A stretch of 64,000 bases of DNA from an uncultured Lachnospiraceae bacterium. Its GTDB lineage: Bacteria; Bacillota; Clostridia; Lachnospirales; Lachnospiraceae. Positions within the stretch are counted from its first letter, which is position 1, and the number at the start of each line of letters is the position of its first letter. Below, piece by piece: positions 8,227-18,195 of the stretch. Under the pieces are notes generated by a model, which saw only the letters and a program-made list of their open reading frames with translations, did not search any database and was not told where the DNA came from. The translations under genes were made by a program, and so were the position numbers. The DNA lies in contig CACZJF010000004.1 of NCBI GenBank assembly GCA_902781455.1, positions 1 through 64,000 of the forward strand, read 5' to 3'.

Positions 8227-9056
8227 CGATCAGGGAAGCAGTACAGAAGGCGAAGATCCATCTGGCAGAGAATCAGGTGCCGGACGCAGGGACAGACGCT
8301 ATGCTGCTTCTTCAGTCTGCCTGTGGGATTGACCGCGCAAGGTACTATGCGTGCATGGATGAGGAGCTGGAGGAGGCAGAGCGCTATCTGGAGAAGGTCA
8401 GGCTGCGTGCTGCCAGGATTCCGCTTCAGCAGATCACAGGTGAGCAGTATTTCTGCGGACTGCGTTTTCTGGTGACCGGAGATGTCCTCTGCCCGCGGCC
8501 GGAGACGGAGACGCTTGTCGAAGAAGCCTTGAAGCGGCTTGGACGCGGGGACCGCTTTTTGGACCTGTGTACCGGGTCCGGGTGCATTGCCGTCAGCCTC
8601 CTGAAGATGGGGGATAACCTTTCGGGGGAGGGCTGTGATCTTTCCGGGCGGGCACTGGAGACAGCGTCAAAGAATGCGGTGCTGCACAGTGTGGCAGATC
8701 GTCTGACGCTGCGGCAGGGTGATCTGTTTGAAGCAGCGTCCGGGACCTATGATATGATTGTATCGAATCCGCCCTATATTGCGTCGGAGGAGATCCATGA
8801 ACTGATGGAGGAAGTGCGGGATCATGAGCCGCGCATGGCACTGGATGGAGGACCGGACGGCCTTGCCTTCTATCGAAGAATACTGGAAGGTGCCGGAAAC
8901 CATCTGAAAGAAAAAGGCTGGCTGATTGTGGAGATCGGTTATGACCAGGGGACGGAAGTCAGATCGATGTTTATCGATCATCTGTATGAGTCGGTTCAGG
9001 TGATAAAGGATCTGGCAGGGCATGACCGCATCGTGCTTGGCCAAAGAGGTGTTTGA
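8223..9056 (+). CDS. prmC: Peptide chain release factor glutamine methyltransferase
   Basis: PrmC methylates the glutamine of the GGQ motif in release factors using S-adenosylmethionine. The 277-residue protein shows the family order: a helical N-terminal domain, the PRPETE motif (91-96), the SAM-binding block FLDLCTGSGCIAVSL (from about 112), and the catalytic NPPY tetrad at 182-185. It overlaps the preceding gene by four bases, and its stop abuts the GTG of prfA, the gene for its substrate. This is a classic functional coupling. Confidence 0.96.
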   Translation: MTIREAVQKAKIHLAENQVPDAGTDAMLLLQSACGIDRARYYACMDEELEEAERYLEKVRLRAARIPLQQITGEQYFCGLRFLVTGDVLCPRPETETLVEEALKRLGRGDRFLDLCTGSGCIAVSLLKMGDNLSGEGCDLSGRALETASKNAVLHSVADRLTLRQGDLFEAASGTYDMIVSNPPYIASEEIHELMEEVRDHEPRMALDGGPDGLAFYRRILEGAGNHLKEKGWLIVEIGYDQGTEVRSMFIDHLYESVQVIKDLAGHDRIVLGQRGV

Positions 9057-10142
9057 GTGTTTGAACAGCTGAGAGAAGTAAATGAAAGGCTGGAGGAGAT
9101 CGTAAGACTGCTCTCGGACGCGGATACCGCGAAGGATGCCGCGCGCCTGCAGTCGCTGATGAAGGAGCAGGCGAATCTGACGCCGGTTTCAGAAGCGTAC
9201 AATGCATGGAAGAAGATGCAGGAGACGATCGAAGACTGCCAGGAGATGCTTTCCTCTGAGAAGGATGAGGACATGCGTTCCATGCTGAAGGAGGAGCTTA
9301 CCGGGGCAAAGGAAGAGATCGAACAGCTGGAACAGAAACTCAGGGTCATGCTGCTCCCGAAGGATCCGAATGATGAGAAGAACGTTGTCGTAGAGATTCG
9401 TGCCGGCGTGGGCGGAGACGAAGCTGCCCTGTTTGCCGCGCAGGTATACCGCATGTATCTTCGCTACGCGGAAGCGAATGGCTGGAAAGTGGAACTGACA
9501 AGCGTCAGCGAGAGTGGACTGGGCGGCTTCAAGGAATGTGTCTTTCTGGTCAATGGAAAGGGCGCGTACTCCCGCCTGAAATATGAGTCAGGTGTCCACC
9601 GGGTACAGCGGGTTCCGGAAACAGAGAGCGGCGGACGGATTCATACCTCCGCCTGCACAGTGGCAATCATGCCGCAGGCGGAAGAGATTGATTTCCATCT
9701 GGACCTGAATGAATGTCATTTTGATGTATTCCGCGCTTCCGGCAACGGAGGCCAGTGCGTCAACACGACAGACTCGGCGGTCCGTCTTGTACATGAACCG
9801 ACCGGAATCGTAGTCAGCTGCCAGGATGAGAAGAGCCAGCTCAAGAATAAAGATAAGGCGATTAAGATTCTGAGGTCGATTCTCTACCAGAAAGAACTGA
9901 TGGAGCGGCACGACGCTGAGGCGGAGGAAAGAAGAAGCCAGATCGGCTCCGGCGACCGGAGCGAGAAGATCCGCACCTACAATTTTCCGCAGGGAAGGGT
10001 CACCGATCACCGGATCAAGCTGACTTTGTACAGAATTGACCAGATTCTGAACGGGGATCTGGATGAACTGATCGATCCGCTGATCGCTGCCGACCAGGCA
10101 GAGAAACTCGCGAAATCCGGCGAGGAGCAGGACAGACCGTAA
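9057..10142 (+). CDS. prfA: Peptide chain release factor 1
   Basis: RF1 reads UAA and UAG stop codons and triggers peptide release. The 361-residue protein carries the GGQ motif at 231-233, the target of PrmC, and the stop-codon recognition tripeptide PET at 187-189, which marks RF1 rather than RF2. A GTG at 9057 directly following the prmC stop is the start, with GAGG just upstream. In GGQCVN the residue after GGQ is Cys where many bacteria have His, a substitution also familiar in Clostridia. Confidence 0.96.
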   Translation: MFEQLREVNERLEEIVRLLSDADTAKDAARLQSLMKEQANLTPVSEAYNAWKKMQETIEDCQEMLSSEKDEDMRSMLKEELTGAKEEIEQLEQKLRVMLLPKDPNDEKNVVVEIRAGVGGDEAALFAAQVYRMYLRYAEANGWKVELTSVSESGLGGFKECVFLVNGKGAYSRLKYESGVHRVQRVPETESGGRIHTSACTVAIMPQAEEIDFHLDLNECHFDVFRASGNGGQCVNTTDSAVRLVHEPTGIVVSCQDEKSQLKNKDKAIKILRSILYQKELMERHDAEAEERRSQIGSGDRSEKIRTYNFPQGRVTDHRIKLTLYRIDQILNGDLDELIDPLIAADQAEKLAKSGEEQDRP

Positions 10143-10254
10143 GCTGCGTTCTGTTCGGAAACGGAGAGAATCATCAAGGTCTTCCGCAGAAGAAAAAGTG
10201 CAGAAATGCCGGAAGACCGGTTCTTACATACAACAGAAGGTGTGAAAGAATACT

Positions 10255-11352
10255 ATGCCAAAGTGGGAAAACAATGTCAGGAAAGTGGTCCCTTACACAC
10301 CGGGCGAACAGCCGAAGATCCGGGACCTGATCAAACTCAATACCAACGAGAATCCGTATCCGCCCTCTGAGAAAGTACTTCAGGCGCTGCGCGCGCTTGA
10401 CGATGAGGGGATCAGAAGATATCCGGATCCTGCTTCAACGCTTCTGAATGAAGCGGTTGCGCGCCATCTGGGTATCGGAGCAGAGCGCGTCTTCACTGGG
10501 GTCGGGTCGGATGATGTGCTTGCCATGTGCTTCCTGACCTTCTTTGCGTCCGGCAGGCCGGTTCTGTTCCCGGACATTACCTATTCCTTCTATGATGTCT
10601 GGGCGGACCTGTTCCGGATTCCCTATGAGACACAGCCACTCGATGAAAACTTCCGGATTGTAAACCGGGATTATTACAAGGAAAACGGAGGGATTATCTT
10701 TCCGAACCCCAATGCGCCGACCGGTGTGAAGAAAGATCTGGACGAGATACGTCAGATTCTGGAACACAACCGCGATGTTGTCGTGATCGTGGACGAAGCC
10801 TATATTGACTTTGCCAGAAGTGAAGAAGAGCTGCTGCAGAGCGGCGGCGTGCCGGCCGCGAGCGCGCTGCATCTGACAGATGAGTTTGATAATCTGCTGG
10901 TCGTCCAGACCAGCTCCAAGTCAAGGGCGCTGGCGGGGATGCGGATCGGCTGGGCGGTTGGATCCAAAAAGCTGATCCGGTATCTGAATGATGTGAAGTA
11001 TTCCTTCAACTCCTACACCATGAACCAGGCGGCGATCGCTGCCGGAAGCGCGGCACTGGCGGACGAGGCGTATTACAGTGTCTGTACGGCGAAGATTATC
11101 CGGACAAGAGAGCGGATGAAGAAGGAACTGGCAAAGCTCGGGTTTTTGTTCCCGGATTCTGAAGCCAATTTCCTGTTTGTCACGCATCCGGAACATCAGG
11201 CCAGGGATCTGTTTCATGCGCTGCGTCAGGAAAAGATTCTCGTGCGCTATTTTGACAAACCGCGGATCGACAATTATCTGCGCATTACCATCGGGACAGA
11301 TGAGCAGATGGACGCGCTGTGTGAGTGCCTGAAAAAACTGATAAGGAAATAA
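10255..11352 (+). CDS. hisC: Histidinol-phosphate aminotransferase
   Basis: A 365-residue class I/II PLP-dependent aminotransferase. The N-terminal LNTNENPYPPS, VDEAYIDF (D180 pairs with the pyridine nitrogen) and TSSKSRALAGMR with PLP lysine K222 define the HisC group. It converts histidinol phosphate and 2-oxoglutarate to imidazole-acetol phosphate and glutamate, reversibly. The rest of the his operon is not here, so a role with other substrates (for example aromatic amino acids) cannot be excluded. The gap before it contains a 9-bp inverted repeat (10178-10186 with 10210-10218) without a clear T tract. Confidence 0.9.
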   Translation: MPKWENNVRKVVPYTPGEQPKIRDLIKLNTNENPYPPSEKVLQALRALDDEGIRRYPDPASTLLNEAVARHLGIGAERVFTGVGSDDVLAMCFLTFFASGRPVLFPDITYSFYDVWADLFRIPYETQPLDENFRIVNRDYYKENGGIIFPNPNAPTGVKKDLDEIRQILEHNRDVVVIVDEAYIDFARSEEELLQSGGVPAASALHLTDEFDNLLVVQTSSKSRALAGMRIGWAVGSKKLIRYLNDVKYSFNSYTMNQAAIAAGSAALADEAYYSVCTAKIIRTRERMKKELAKLGFLFPDSEANFLFVTHPEHQARDLFHALRQEKILVRYFDKPRIDNYLRITIGTDEQMDALCECLKKLIRK

Positions 11353-11357
11353 TCGTT

Positions 11358-11858
11358 ATGACCAATACGCTTGCAACATGGTTTGCGTCAAATCTGGGAC
11401 AGGTGATGCCCGCGGAACTCGTGGTATTCATCGTATCTCTGTTTCCGATTCTTGAATGCAGAGGCGGTCTGATTGTGGCTGCCCTTCTGGGCGTGGATCC
11501 CTGGAGGGCGGTACCGATCTGTGTTCTGGGCAATGTGCTCCCGGTTCCCTTCATTCTGCTCTTTCTCAAAAAAGTGCTGGGCTGGCTGAAGAAAACGCCG
11601 CTGCATGGATTCGCGGAGTGGATCGAGGCCAGAGGCGAAAAGAAGAGCACCGGTATGAAATACGGAGAGTTCTGGGGCCTGCTTTTGTTTGTCGGGATTC
11701 CGCTCCCGGGTACCGGGGCCTGGACAGGGTCTTTGATTGCCACAATCCTGGATATGGACTGGAAGAAGGCGATCGTACCGATTCTTCTGGGCGTGCTGCT
11801 TGCGACGGTCATCATGACGGTCTTCTCCTATGCATTCCTGGCGAATGTGGTAGGGTGA
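11358..11858 (+). CDS. COG2426 small multidrug-export-type membrane protein
   Basis: The 166-residue hydrophobic protein has four to five membrane segments and the motifs ELVVFIVSLFPILECRGG and FVGIPLPGTGAWTGS, typical of the COG2426 family named putative small multidrug export proteins. Transport function for the family is not well demonstrated. The ATG at 11358 lies 5 bases behind the hisC stop, with AAGGAAA upstream, and the stop overlaps an ATG of the following gene. It appears to be part of one transcription unit from hisC to the methyltransferase. Confidence 0.82.
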   Translation: MTNTLATWFASNLGQVMPAELVVFIVSLFPILECRGGLIVAALLGVDPWRAVPICVLGNVLPVPFILLFLKKVLGWLKKTPLHGFAEWIEARGEKKSTGMKYGEFWGLLLFVGIPLPGTGAWTGSLIATILDMDWKKAIVPILLGVLLATVIMTVFSYAFLANVVG

Positions 11859-11896
11859 TGAGTGCAGCAGGGAAAAAGAACCCGGAGGAATGGAAG

Positions 11897-12631
11897 ATGT
11901 ATGAGTCCTTCGCGCAGGTCTATGATACATTTATGGATGAGGTTCCCTACGATGCCTGGGCAGACTGCCTGATCCGCAGGATGCAGCAGGACGGGATCGG
12001 GGATGGCCTTGTGCTGGACCTGGGCTGCGGGACAGGACAGATGACCCGCCGCCTGGCGCGGGCTGGCTATGACATGATCGGAGTGGACAGCTCGCCGGAT
12101 ATGCTGCAGATTGCGCAGGAGAAGTCGGACGGCCTTGATATTCTCTACCTGATGCAGGATATGCGGTCGTTTGAACTGTACGGGACCGTGCGCTGTGTCA
12201 TTTCCACCTGTGACAGTCTGAACTATATGACTGAACGGGAGGATCTTCTGCAGGTTTTCCGGCTCGTCAACAATTATCTGGATCCGGGTGGGCTGTTTCT
12301 CTTTGACATGAACAGCATCTACCATTATGAGAGCCTGTGCGCGGGCAATACCTTCGCGGAATCGCGGGACGACTGCAGCTTCATCTGGGAAAACAGCTAT
12401 GATCCGGAAAGCAGGATCAATGAATATGACCTCACGCTGTTCCTGCGCAGGGAAGAGGGACTGTACGAACGGTTTCTGGAAACACACCGGGAGCGGGCAT
12501 GGAGCGTGAAAGAGGTTGAGACTCTTCTTGCTGAGGCCGGGCTGAAGCCGGAAGGCGCCGGGTGTGCCTACGACCGGGAGACAGACAGGATTCTGTTTCA
12601 GGCCAGAGAAACCGGGAAACAGCATGCCTGA
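11897..12631 (+). CDS. Class I SAM-dependent methyltransferase
   Basis: The 244-residue protein has a Rossmann methyltransferase fold: motif I VLDLGCGTGQMTRRLA, motif II IGVDSSPDML, and an acidic loop LYLMQDMRSF. The start at 11897 is favoured because CCCGGAGGA lies 8 bases upstream; an upstream ATG at 11858 overlapping the previous stop is possible. The C-terminal half resembles small-molecule methyltransferases of Firmicutes, but the substrate is not predictable. Confidence 0.82.
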   Translation: MYESFAQVYDTFMDEVPYDAWADCLIRRMQQDGIGDGLVLDLGCGTGQMTRRLARAGYDMIGVDSSPDMLQIAQEKSDGLDILYLMQDMRSFELYGTVRCVISTCDSLNYMTEREDLLQVFRLVNNYLDPGGLFLFDMNSIYHYESLCAGNTFAESRDDCSFIWENSYDPESRINEYDLTLFLRREEGLYERFLETHRERAWSVKEVETLLAEAGLKPEGAGCAYDRETDRILFQARETGKQHA

Positions 12632-12704
12632 ACCAGGACGCGGACCGGATGCGGCGCGCTCAGGCAGTCAGTGTCTGCGGGATGCGTAAGACAGGAGAGA
12701 AAAG

Positions 12705-13592
12705 ATGAGATTCACAAAGATGCATGGGATTGGCAATGACTATGTTTATGTGGACGGATCGGCAGAGAAGATTGCAGATCCTGCTGCCGCTGCAAGATTT
12801 GTCTCGGACCGTCATTTCGGGATCGGATCAGACGGGCTGATCCTGATCAATCCTTCGCAGCATGCGGACTTTGAGATGGAGATGTACAACGCGGACGGGT
12901 CACGCGGGAAAATGTGCGGAAACGGCATCCGCTGCGTCGGCAAGTATGTCAGCGACCATCATATGACGGACAAGGACGAGATCACGGTAGAGACCCTCGC
13001 GGGGGTCAAGCATCTGAAGCTTTTTAAAGAGGGTGGAAAGGTGAATCTCGTGCGGGTCGACATGGGAGCGCCGATCCTGACACCGGAAGAGATTCCGGTC
13101 GATGTGAACGCTGCGGGAGGGATCCTGACTTCCGTGCTGGACCAGTTCGGGAAGGTGGTTCTGGAAGCGGCGATTCCTTTGAAGGATTCTTTTTCTATGA
13201 CCGGAACCTGTGTCTCCATGGGCAATCCTCACTGTGTCGTGCAGGTGCCAGACGTGCCCGGATTCGATGTGAGCGGGATCGGGCCGCTGTTTGAGCACAA
13301 TCCGGTATTCCCGGAGGGAGTCAACACAGAGTTCATTCATATCGATGACCGCAGAAATGTGACGATGCGTGTCTGGGAGCGTGGAAGCGGCGAGACCTGG
13401 GCCTGCGGGACAGGTGCCTGCGCGGTCTGTGTCGCGTGCATCCTGAATGGGCTGACAGAGACAGCTGTAACAGTCCATCTGCGCGGAGGAGACCTTCAGA
13501 TCGAGTGGGATCAGAAGCAGAACACTGTATTCATGACCGGACCGGCCGTGACGGTGTTTGAAGGCGAGATCGCTTTGGATAATGAGTGGTAA
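12705..13592 (+). CDS. dapF: Diaminopimelate epimerase
   Basis: DapF converts LL- to meso-diaminopimelate for lysine and peptidoglycan synthesis. The 295-residue protein has the two catalytic cysteines C71 (in MCGNGIRC) and C234 (in WACGTGAC), together with MHGIGNDYVYVD at the N-terminus. RBS CAGGAGAG precedes the ATG at 12705. The lipoprotein gene at 13609 follows closely, suggesting cotranscription. Confidence 0.96.
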   Translation: MRFTKMHGIGNDYVYVDGSAEKIADPAAAARFVSDRHFGIGSDGLILINPSQHADFEMEMYNADGSRGKMCGNGIRCVGKYVSDHHMTDKDEITVETLAGVKHLKLFKEGGKVNLVRVDMGAPILTPEEIPVDVNAAGGILTSVLDQFGKVVLEAAIPLKDSFSMTGTCVSMGNPHCVVQVPDVPGFDVSGIGPLFEHNPVFPEGVNTEFIHIDDRRNVTMRVWERGSGETWACGTGACAVCVACILNGLTETAVTVHLRGGDLQIEWDQKQNTVFMTGPAVTVFEGEIALDNEW

Positions 13593-13608
13593 ACAGGAGA
13601 GACCTTTC

Positions 13609-14973
13609 ATGAAAAACAAGATCCTTCATTCCGTGACCGCCCTTGCCCTGGGCTGCGTGATGATGATCACAGGCTGTACCAGGAGCCAGATCAATTATCA
13701 GATCGCAGAGGCGATCGGAACGGCCGGAAAATATGAGAATAACGAACCTGTTGAGACACCGAGAATGGCTGAGAAGAGGAAACTTCTGGAAGAATCAGAA
13801 TCAGAAGAGGCTACGCTGCTCGAGTATCTGGACGAGGCGGAGAAACTCGCGCAGGGGTACAATTATGAGGAGGCTATCTCAGTCCTCAACATGATCCCTC
13901 TTGCGCAGGCCAGGGACGCACGCGTGAGCGAAGCCAGGGAGAGATATGAGTCGGGGGATTCCAACCTGGTGAACTGGATGGACGGAGAGATTCCGCACCT
14001 GTGCTTCCCGACTCTGATCTATGATACCACCATGGCATTTGACGGGGATGACAAGGCATCTGACTACAATACAACCATGGTGACCTGCAAGGAATTCAGC
14101 TCTATCCTGCAGAGCCTGTATGAAGGCGGTTATATTCTGATCGACATCCATTCCATCGCGGCGATGATAACGGATGACAGGGGAACGTCCTCCATGGAGG
14201 AGCAGAAGCTGAAGCTGCCGGATGGGAAGCGGCCGATCATCCTTTCCCAGGATAACCTGAATTACAGCACCGTGAAGAACGGCGACGGCATCGCGACAAA
14301 GCTTGTGCTGGACGAGGACGGGAAGGTGAAGGCCCAGTATACGGACAATGAGGGGCATGATGTTGTGGGAGACTATGACTTCATTCCCATTCTGGACAGC
14401 TTTATCGAAGAGCATCCGGACTTTTCCTTCCGCGGCGCGCGTGGAATCGTATCTGTCTCGGGGAGTGAAGGTGTGTTTGGTTACCGGGTTTCTTCCGGAA
14501 GTGACGCGGCGGCCGCTGAAGGACAGGATTCCTCCGGACAGAGTGCGGCAGGCATGTCCTCCTCCGGCCAGGATGATACCATATCTGCGATTGCCGGCGC
14601 ACTGACCAAAGAAGGCTGGAGTATCGCCTGCGCCGGCTGGTCCCACAACTATATGAACGACATGTCCATGGAGCAGTTTTGCAAGGAGATCGATGACTGG
14701 CTGAAATATATCGGGAGCCTGACCGGTCCTTCGGATATTCTGTTTTATCCGTATGGAGCGGAGGTGGAATATCCCGGAGAAAAGCTGAATTATCTGATTG
14801 ATCATGGGTTCTGTTATCTGTGCGGTCTGTGGGGAGACACGGATTTCCGGGAGCTTGGAGACCTGTACATGCGCATGACCAGAAGATTCATAGACGGATA
14901 CACACTGGTCAACGCACCGGTGTACTTTACACAGTTCTTTGATGCGTCTTCCGTGATTGATGATGACAGGTAA
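13609..14973 (+). CDS. Lipoprotein with helical N-domain and unassigned C-domain
   Basis: The 454-residue product has a lipoprotein signal peptide with lipobox ITGC (C23). An acidic region and a TPR-like helical stretch follow at about 55-115. The larger C-terminal part (about 125-450) has features reminiscent of NodB-like polysaccharide deacetylases, such as PTLIYDTTMAFD, ILSQDNLNY and a FRGARGI block followed by FYPYGAEVEYP. The metal-binding D-D/H-x-x-x-H pattern could not be placed, so activity is doubtful. A Ser/Gln/Gly-rich linker lies at about 300-335. The start at 13609 is supported by CAGGAGAG. Exact function unknown; a wall-associated role is inferred. Confidence 0.65.
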   Translation: MKNKILHSVTALALGCVMMITGCTRSQINYQIAEAIGTAGKYENNEPVETPRMAEKRKLLEESESEEATLLEYLDEAEKLAQGYNYEEAISVLNMIPLAQARDARVSEARERYESGDSNLVNWMDGEIPHLCFPTLIYDTTMAFDGDDKASDYNTTMVTCKEFSSILQSLYEGGYILIDIHSIAAMITDDRGTSSMEEQKLKLPDGKRPIILSQDNLNYSTVKNGDGIATKLVLDEDGKVKAQYTDNEGHDVVGDYDFIPILDSFIEEHPDFSFRGARGIVSVSGSEGVFGYRVSSGSDAAAAEGQDSSGQSAAGMSSSGQDDTISAIAGALTKEGWSIACAGWSHNYMNDMSMEQFCKEIDDWLKYIGSLTGPSDILFYPYGAEVEYPGEKLNYLIDHGFCYLCGLWGDTDFRELGDLYMRMTRRFIDGYTLVNAPVYFTQFFDASSVIDDDR

Positions 14974-15038
14974 CAGTTGAGAGGACGCGCCGGGAAAAGC
15001 CGGCCGACGGCAGAAATGTACGGAAACGATTTGGAACG

Positions 15039-15067
15039 TTGACGTGGTAAAGTCAAAAAGTTATAAT
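15039..15067 (+). promoter_or_regulatory. Strong sigmaA-type promoter of the opp operon
   Basis: TTGACG (15039-15044), 17-base spacer, TATAAT (15062-15067). The predicted start near 15074 gives a leader of about 65 nt before the permease ATG at 15138. The operon covers two permeases and two ATPases and possibly the binding protein. Confidence 0.8.
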
Positions 15068-15137
15068 ACTTTTTATGCTGGCACACTATCATTTTGCTGT
15101 GCCGGAATACAGTATAAGCAGCCAGAAGGAGCAGTAT

Positions 15138-16049
15138 ATGGGTAAGTACGTAGTAAAAAGAGTACTTCTCGCAATCATAACGATCTTTATCGTGTGCGTT
15201 ATTACGTTTTTCACGATGAACGCGATACCGGGCGGACCGTTTGCGGGTGAGAAGGCAAAGTCACCGGAGGTACAGGCAGCGCTCGAGAAGCGTTTTAATC
15301 TTGACAAGCCGGTGGGACAGCAGTTTGTGATCTACATGAAGAATCTCCTGCATGGAGACTTCGGGATCAGCGCAAAGACCGGACGTGAGATTTCCGAGAC
15401 GATCTGGTCCAAGTTTTCCGTCTCCGCGAAGCTTGGTGTCATGGCAGTTCTGCTGGCGGTCTTTCTCGGCGTCGTGTTTGGCAGCATTGCTGCTCTGTGC
15501 AGAAACCGATGGCCGGACCGGCTGATCATCTTTCTGTCGACGTTGTTTACATCGCTGCCAAGCTTTGTTCTGGGATCGTTCCTGCTGGTAATCTTTTCAG
15601 TGAAGCTCGGTCTGGTGAAGGCGTGGAGTCCGACCAACCAGAACCTGATTCTTCCGGTCATTGCCCTGGCGATGTATCCTTCAGCCTATATCACAAGGCT
15701 GACAAAGACCTCCATGCTGGACGTCATGGGACAGGATTATGTCAGGACGGCCCGTGCCAAGGGTGTCGCCCAGTGGAAGGTTCTGTTCGTGCATACGCTC
15801 CGGAACGCGCTGATCCCTGTCGTTACATATCTCGGCCCGATGATCGCAGGTGTCCTGACGGGTTCCCTGGTCATTGAACAGATCTTTACGATCGGCGGTC
15901 TGGGCGCGGAATTCGTACAGAGCATCACGAACCGTGATTATCCGATGATCATGGGCGTCACGATCTTCCTGGCGGTATTTATGGTAACCATGAACCTTTT
16001 GACGGACATCGTATACAAACTGATTGATCCGCGCATCAACCTGGATTAA
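15138..16049 (+). CDS. oppB: Peptide ABC transporter permease (OppB/DppB type)
   Basis: The 303-residue membrane protein starts MGKYVVKRVLLAIITIFIVC and has the ITFFTMNAIPGGPF signature of DppB/OppB permeases. About six membrane segments and the EAA-type loop YVRTARAKGVAQWKVLFVHTLRNA, which docks the ATPase, are present. RBS AAGGAG precedes the ATG at 15138. It is the first gene of the operon; oppC follows after 13 bases. The substrate class (di- or oligopeptide, or nickel chelate) cannot be decided from the permease alone. Confidence 0.92.
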   Translation: MGKYVVKRVLLAIITIFIVCVITFFTMNAIPGGPFAGEKAKSPEVQAALEKRFNLDKPVGQQFVIYMKNLLHGDFGISAKTGREISETIWSKFSVSAKLGVMAVLLAVFLGVVFGSIAALCRNRWPDRLIIFLSTLFTSLPSFVLGSFLLVIFSVKLGLVKAWSPTNQNLILPVIALAMYPSAYITRLTKTSMLDVMGQDYVRTARAKGVAQWKVLFVHTLRNALIPVVTYLGPMIAGVLTGSLVIEQIFTIGGLGAEFVQSITNRDYPMIMGVTIFLAVFMVTMNLLTDIVYKLIDPRINLD

Positions 16050-16062
16050 GGAGGAGAGCACT

Positions 16063-17145
16063 ATGGCAAAAGAAGCATACGATGTCAATAAGATGCCGAA
16101 GAAGAATCCGCTCTCTCTGCAGATCGATCTTCAGAAATTCGAAAAGGCATCCGACGAGGAAAAGCAGCAGGCGGAGGTGATGAGCGAGTCCACGTCCTTC
16201 TTCCGCGACGGCATGAGAAAGCTTCGGAGGAATCCGCTCGCAATGCTCAGCCTCATCGTGCTGATCACGATTATCCTCATGATTATTCTGGTTCCGGTTG
16301 TGGTGCCGTACAGCTATTCCGACATTATCACGGTCAACGGAAAAAGAGACAAGAGTGCCACAAACATGGCGCCCTTCACCTATTCCAAGCTGGAACAGCA
16401 GTATATTGATGAAGGCGGGAAGGTGTTCCCGCACATCATGGGAACCGATGAACTGGGACGTGATTACTTTGTCCGTGTTACCTACGGCACGAGAATCTCT
16501 CTGCTGGTAGGTGTCTTCGCAAGTGTGATCGTCCTGATCATCGGCGTTCTGTACGGATCTGTCTCAGGCTATTTCGGCGGGAAGGTCGACCTGATTATGA
16601 TGCGGTTTGTCGATATCATATACTCCCTTCCCGATCTTCTGATGATTATCCTTCTGTCCGTTGTGCTCAACGAGGTCCTGAAGTTTGACGGAAACGGGAT
16701 CCTTGCCCGCCTGGGCACGAACATGATCTCGCTGTTCATCGTCTTCGGCCTTCTGTACTGGGTCGGCATGGCCAGACTTGTCCGCGGACAGATTCTCACG
16801 ATCAAGCAGAATGAATATGTTCTGGCAGCAAAGGTCAGCGGCGCGAAGAGTACGCGGATTATCCGCCGCCACATTCTGCCGAACTGCATCGGCGTGATTA
16901 TCATTTCCGCCGCGCTGCAGATTCCGTCAGCGATCTTTACCGAGTCTTTCCTGAGCTTCATCTCACTGGGCGTCAAGGCGCCGATGCCGTCTCTGGGATC
17001 TCTCGCGAGCGCGGCCAGAAGCGGAATCACCACTTACACCTATAAGCTGATCTTTCCGGCACTGATGATCGGACTGATTACCCTGGCGTTCAACCTGCTG
17101 GGCGACGGTCTGAGAGACGCGTTTGATCCGAAGTTAAGGAGGTAA
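16063..17145 (+). CDS. oppC: Peptide ABC transporter permease (OppC/DppC type)
   Basis: A 360-residue partner permease with a long N-terminal cytoplasmic tail, a first membrane helix near 75-95, a periplasmic-side loop with HIMGTDELGRDYFVRVTYG (the OppC signature), and the EAA loop YVLAAKVSGAKSTRIIRRHILPN. RBS AAGGAGG lies directly behind the oppB stop. oppD follows after 5 bases, so oppB-oppC-oppD are tightly coupled. Confidence 0.93.
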   Translation: MAKEAYDVNKMPKKNPLSLQIDLQKFEKASDEEKQQAEVMSESTSFFRDGMRKLRRNPLAMLSLIVLITIILMIILVPVVVPYSYSDIITVNGKRDKSATNMAPFTYSKLEQQYIDEGGKVFPHIMGTDELGRDYFVRVTYGTRISLLVGVFASVIVLIIGVLYGSVSGYFGGKVDLIMMRFVDIIYSLPDLLMIILLSVVLNEVLKFDGNGILARLGTNMISLFIVFGLLYWVGMARLVRGQILTIKQNEYVLAAKVSGAKSTRIIRRHILPNCIGVIIISAALQIPSAIFTESFLSFISLGVKAPMPSLGSLASAARSGITTYTYKLIFPALMIGLITLAFNLLGDGLRDAFDPKLRR

Positions 17146-17150
17146 GAGAG

Positions 17151-18176
17151 ATGGCTGAAGCGAAGAACATTCTGTCCGTAGTCGACCTCCATACATCCTT
17201 CACCACCGACAAGGGAGAAGTGCAGGCGGTCAACGGTGTTTCATTTGACCTGACAGCAGGAAAGATTCTCGGAATCGTCGGCGAGTCAGGCTCCGGCAAG
17301 TCAGTCAGCGCGTATTCGGTCATGCAGATCCTGGAAAAGAATGGATCCATCAAGTCCGGACAGATCCTCTACAAAGGGGAAGATATCACGAAGTGGCCGG
17401 AAAAGAAGATGCGTGATTTCCGCGGCAAGTGCTGCTCTATCATTTTCCAGGACCCGATGACCAGTCTGAACCCGGTTTTTACCATCGGATACCAGCTGAA
17501 GGAGGCGATCAAGCTCCATACAAACCGCAAGGGCAAAGAGGCGGAGGAGCGCGCAGTCGAGATGCTGGAGCTGGTTGGCGTAAATGAGCCGCGCAAGAGG
17601 ATTCACCAGTATCCGTTTGAGTTTTCCGGCGGCATGCGGCAGAGGGTCATGATTGCCATGGCACTTGCCTGCGAACCGGACATCCTGATTGCGGATGAAC
17701 CGACGACGGCGCTTGACGTGACGATCCAGGCACAGATCCTGGAACTGATGCAGGACCTGCAGAGAAAGCTCGGCATGGCGATCATCATGGTCACGCACGA
17801 TCTGGGTGTCATCGCCCAGATGGCGGATGAGATCATCGTCATGTACGGAGGCCGCGTCTGCGAGAGAGGCACCGCTGAGGACATTTTCTATCGTCCCTGC
17901 CATGAATACACGAAGGGACTCCTTCGTTCGATTCCGAATGTTGACTCTATGGGGAAGCGGCTGAAACCGATCTCCGGAACTCCGATCAACCTGCTGAATA
18001 TGCCGAAGGGCTGTGCATTCTGTCCGCGCTGCGACGAGGCAATGAAGATCTGCCTGGAGGAGCGGCCGCCGGAAACACTGACTCCTGACGGACATTTCGC
18101 TTCCTGCTGGAAGATGATTCAGGCTGAGATTGCGTCAGGCATGGTCCGGACGGAAGACGGATCCGATCGGACTTGA
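17151..18176 (+). CDS. oppD: Peptide ABC transporter ATP-binding protein OppD
   Basis: The 341-residue ATPase has Walker A GESGSGKS at 44-51, Q-loop [12 protein letters not shown], signature FSGGMRQR, Walker [13 protein letters not shown] and an H-loop MVTHDLGV. The C-terminal OppD/DppD domain carries a cysteine pattern C-x2-C-x2-C-x5-C near [15 protein letters not shown], which in relatives binds an iron-sulfur cluster. RBS AAGGAGGT precedes the ATG. It is intact, in contrast to oppF behind it. Confidence 0.95.
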   Translation: MAEAKNILSVVDLHTSFTTDKGEVQAVNGVSFDLTAGKILGIVGESGSGKSVSAYSVMQILEKNGSIKSGQILYKGEDITKWPEKKMRDFRGKCCSIIFQDPMTSLNPVFTIGYQLKEAIKLHTNRKGKEAEERAVEMLELVGVNEPRKRIHQYPFEFSGGMRQRVMIAMALACEPDILIADEPTTALDVTIQAQILELMQDLQRKLGMAIIMVTHDLGVIAQMADEIIVMYGGRVCERGTAEDIFYRPCHEYTKGLLRSIPNVDSMGKRLKPISGTPINLLNMPKGCAFCPRCDEAMKICLEERPPETLTPDGHFASCWKMIQAEIASGMVRTEDGSDRT

Positions 18177-18195
18177 AGACAGGAGAATACAGAAC

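Noticed and set aside
11456..11896. Long N-terminal extension of the methyltransferase upstream of 11897
   Set aside because: The upstream frame overlaps the COG2426 gene in another frame and translates to a non-conserved sequence. The RBS CCCGGAGGA points to 11897.
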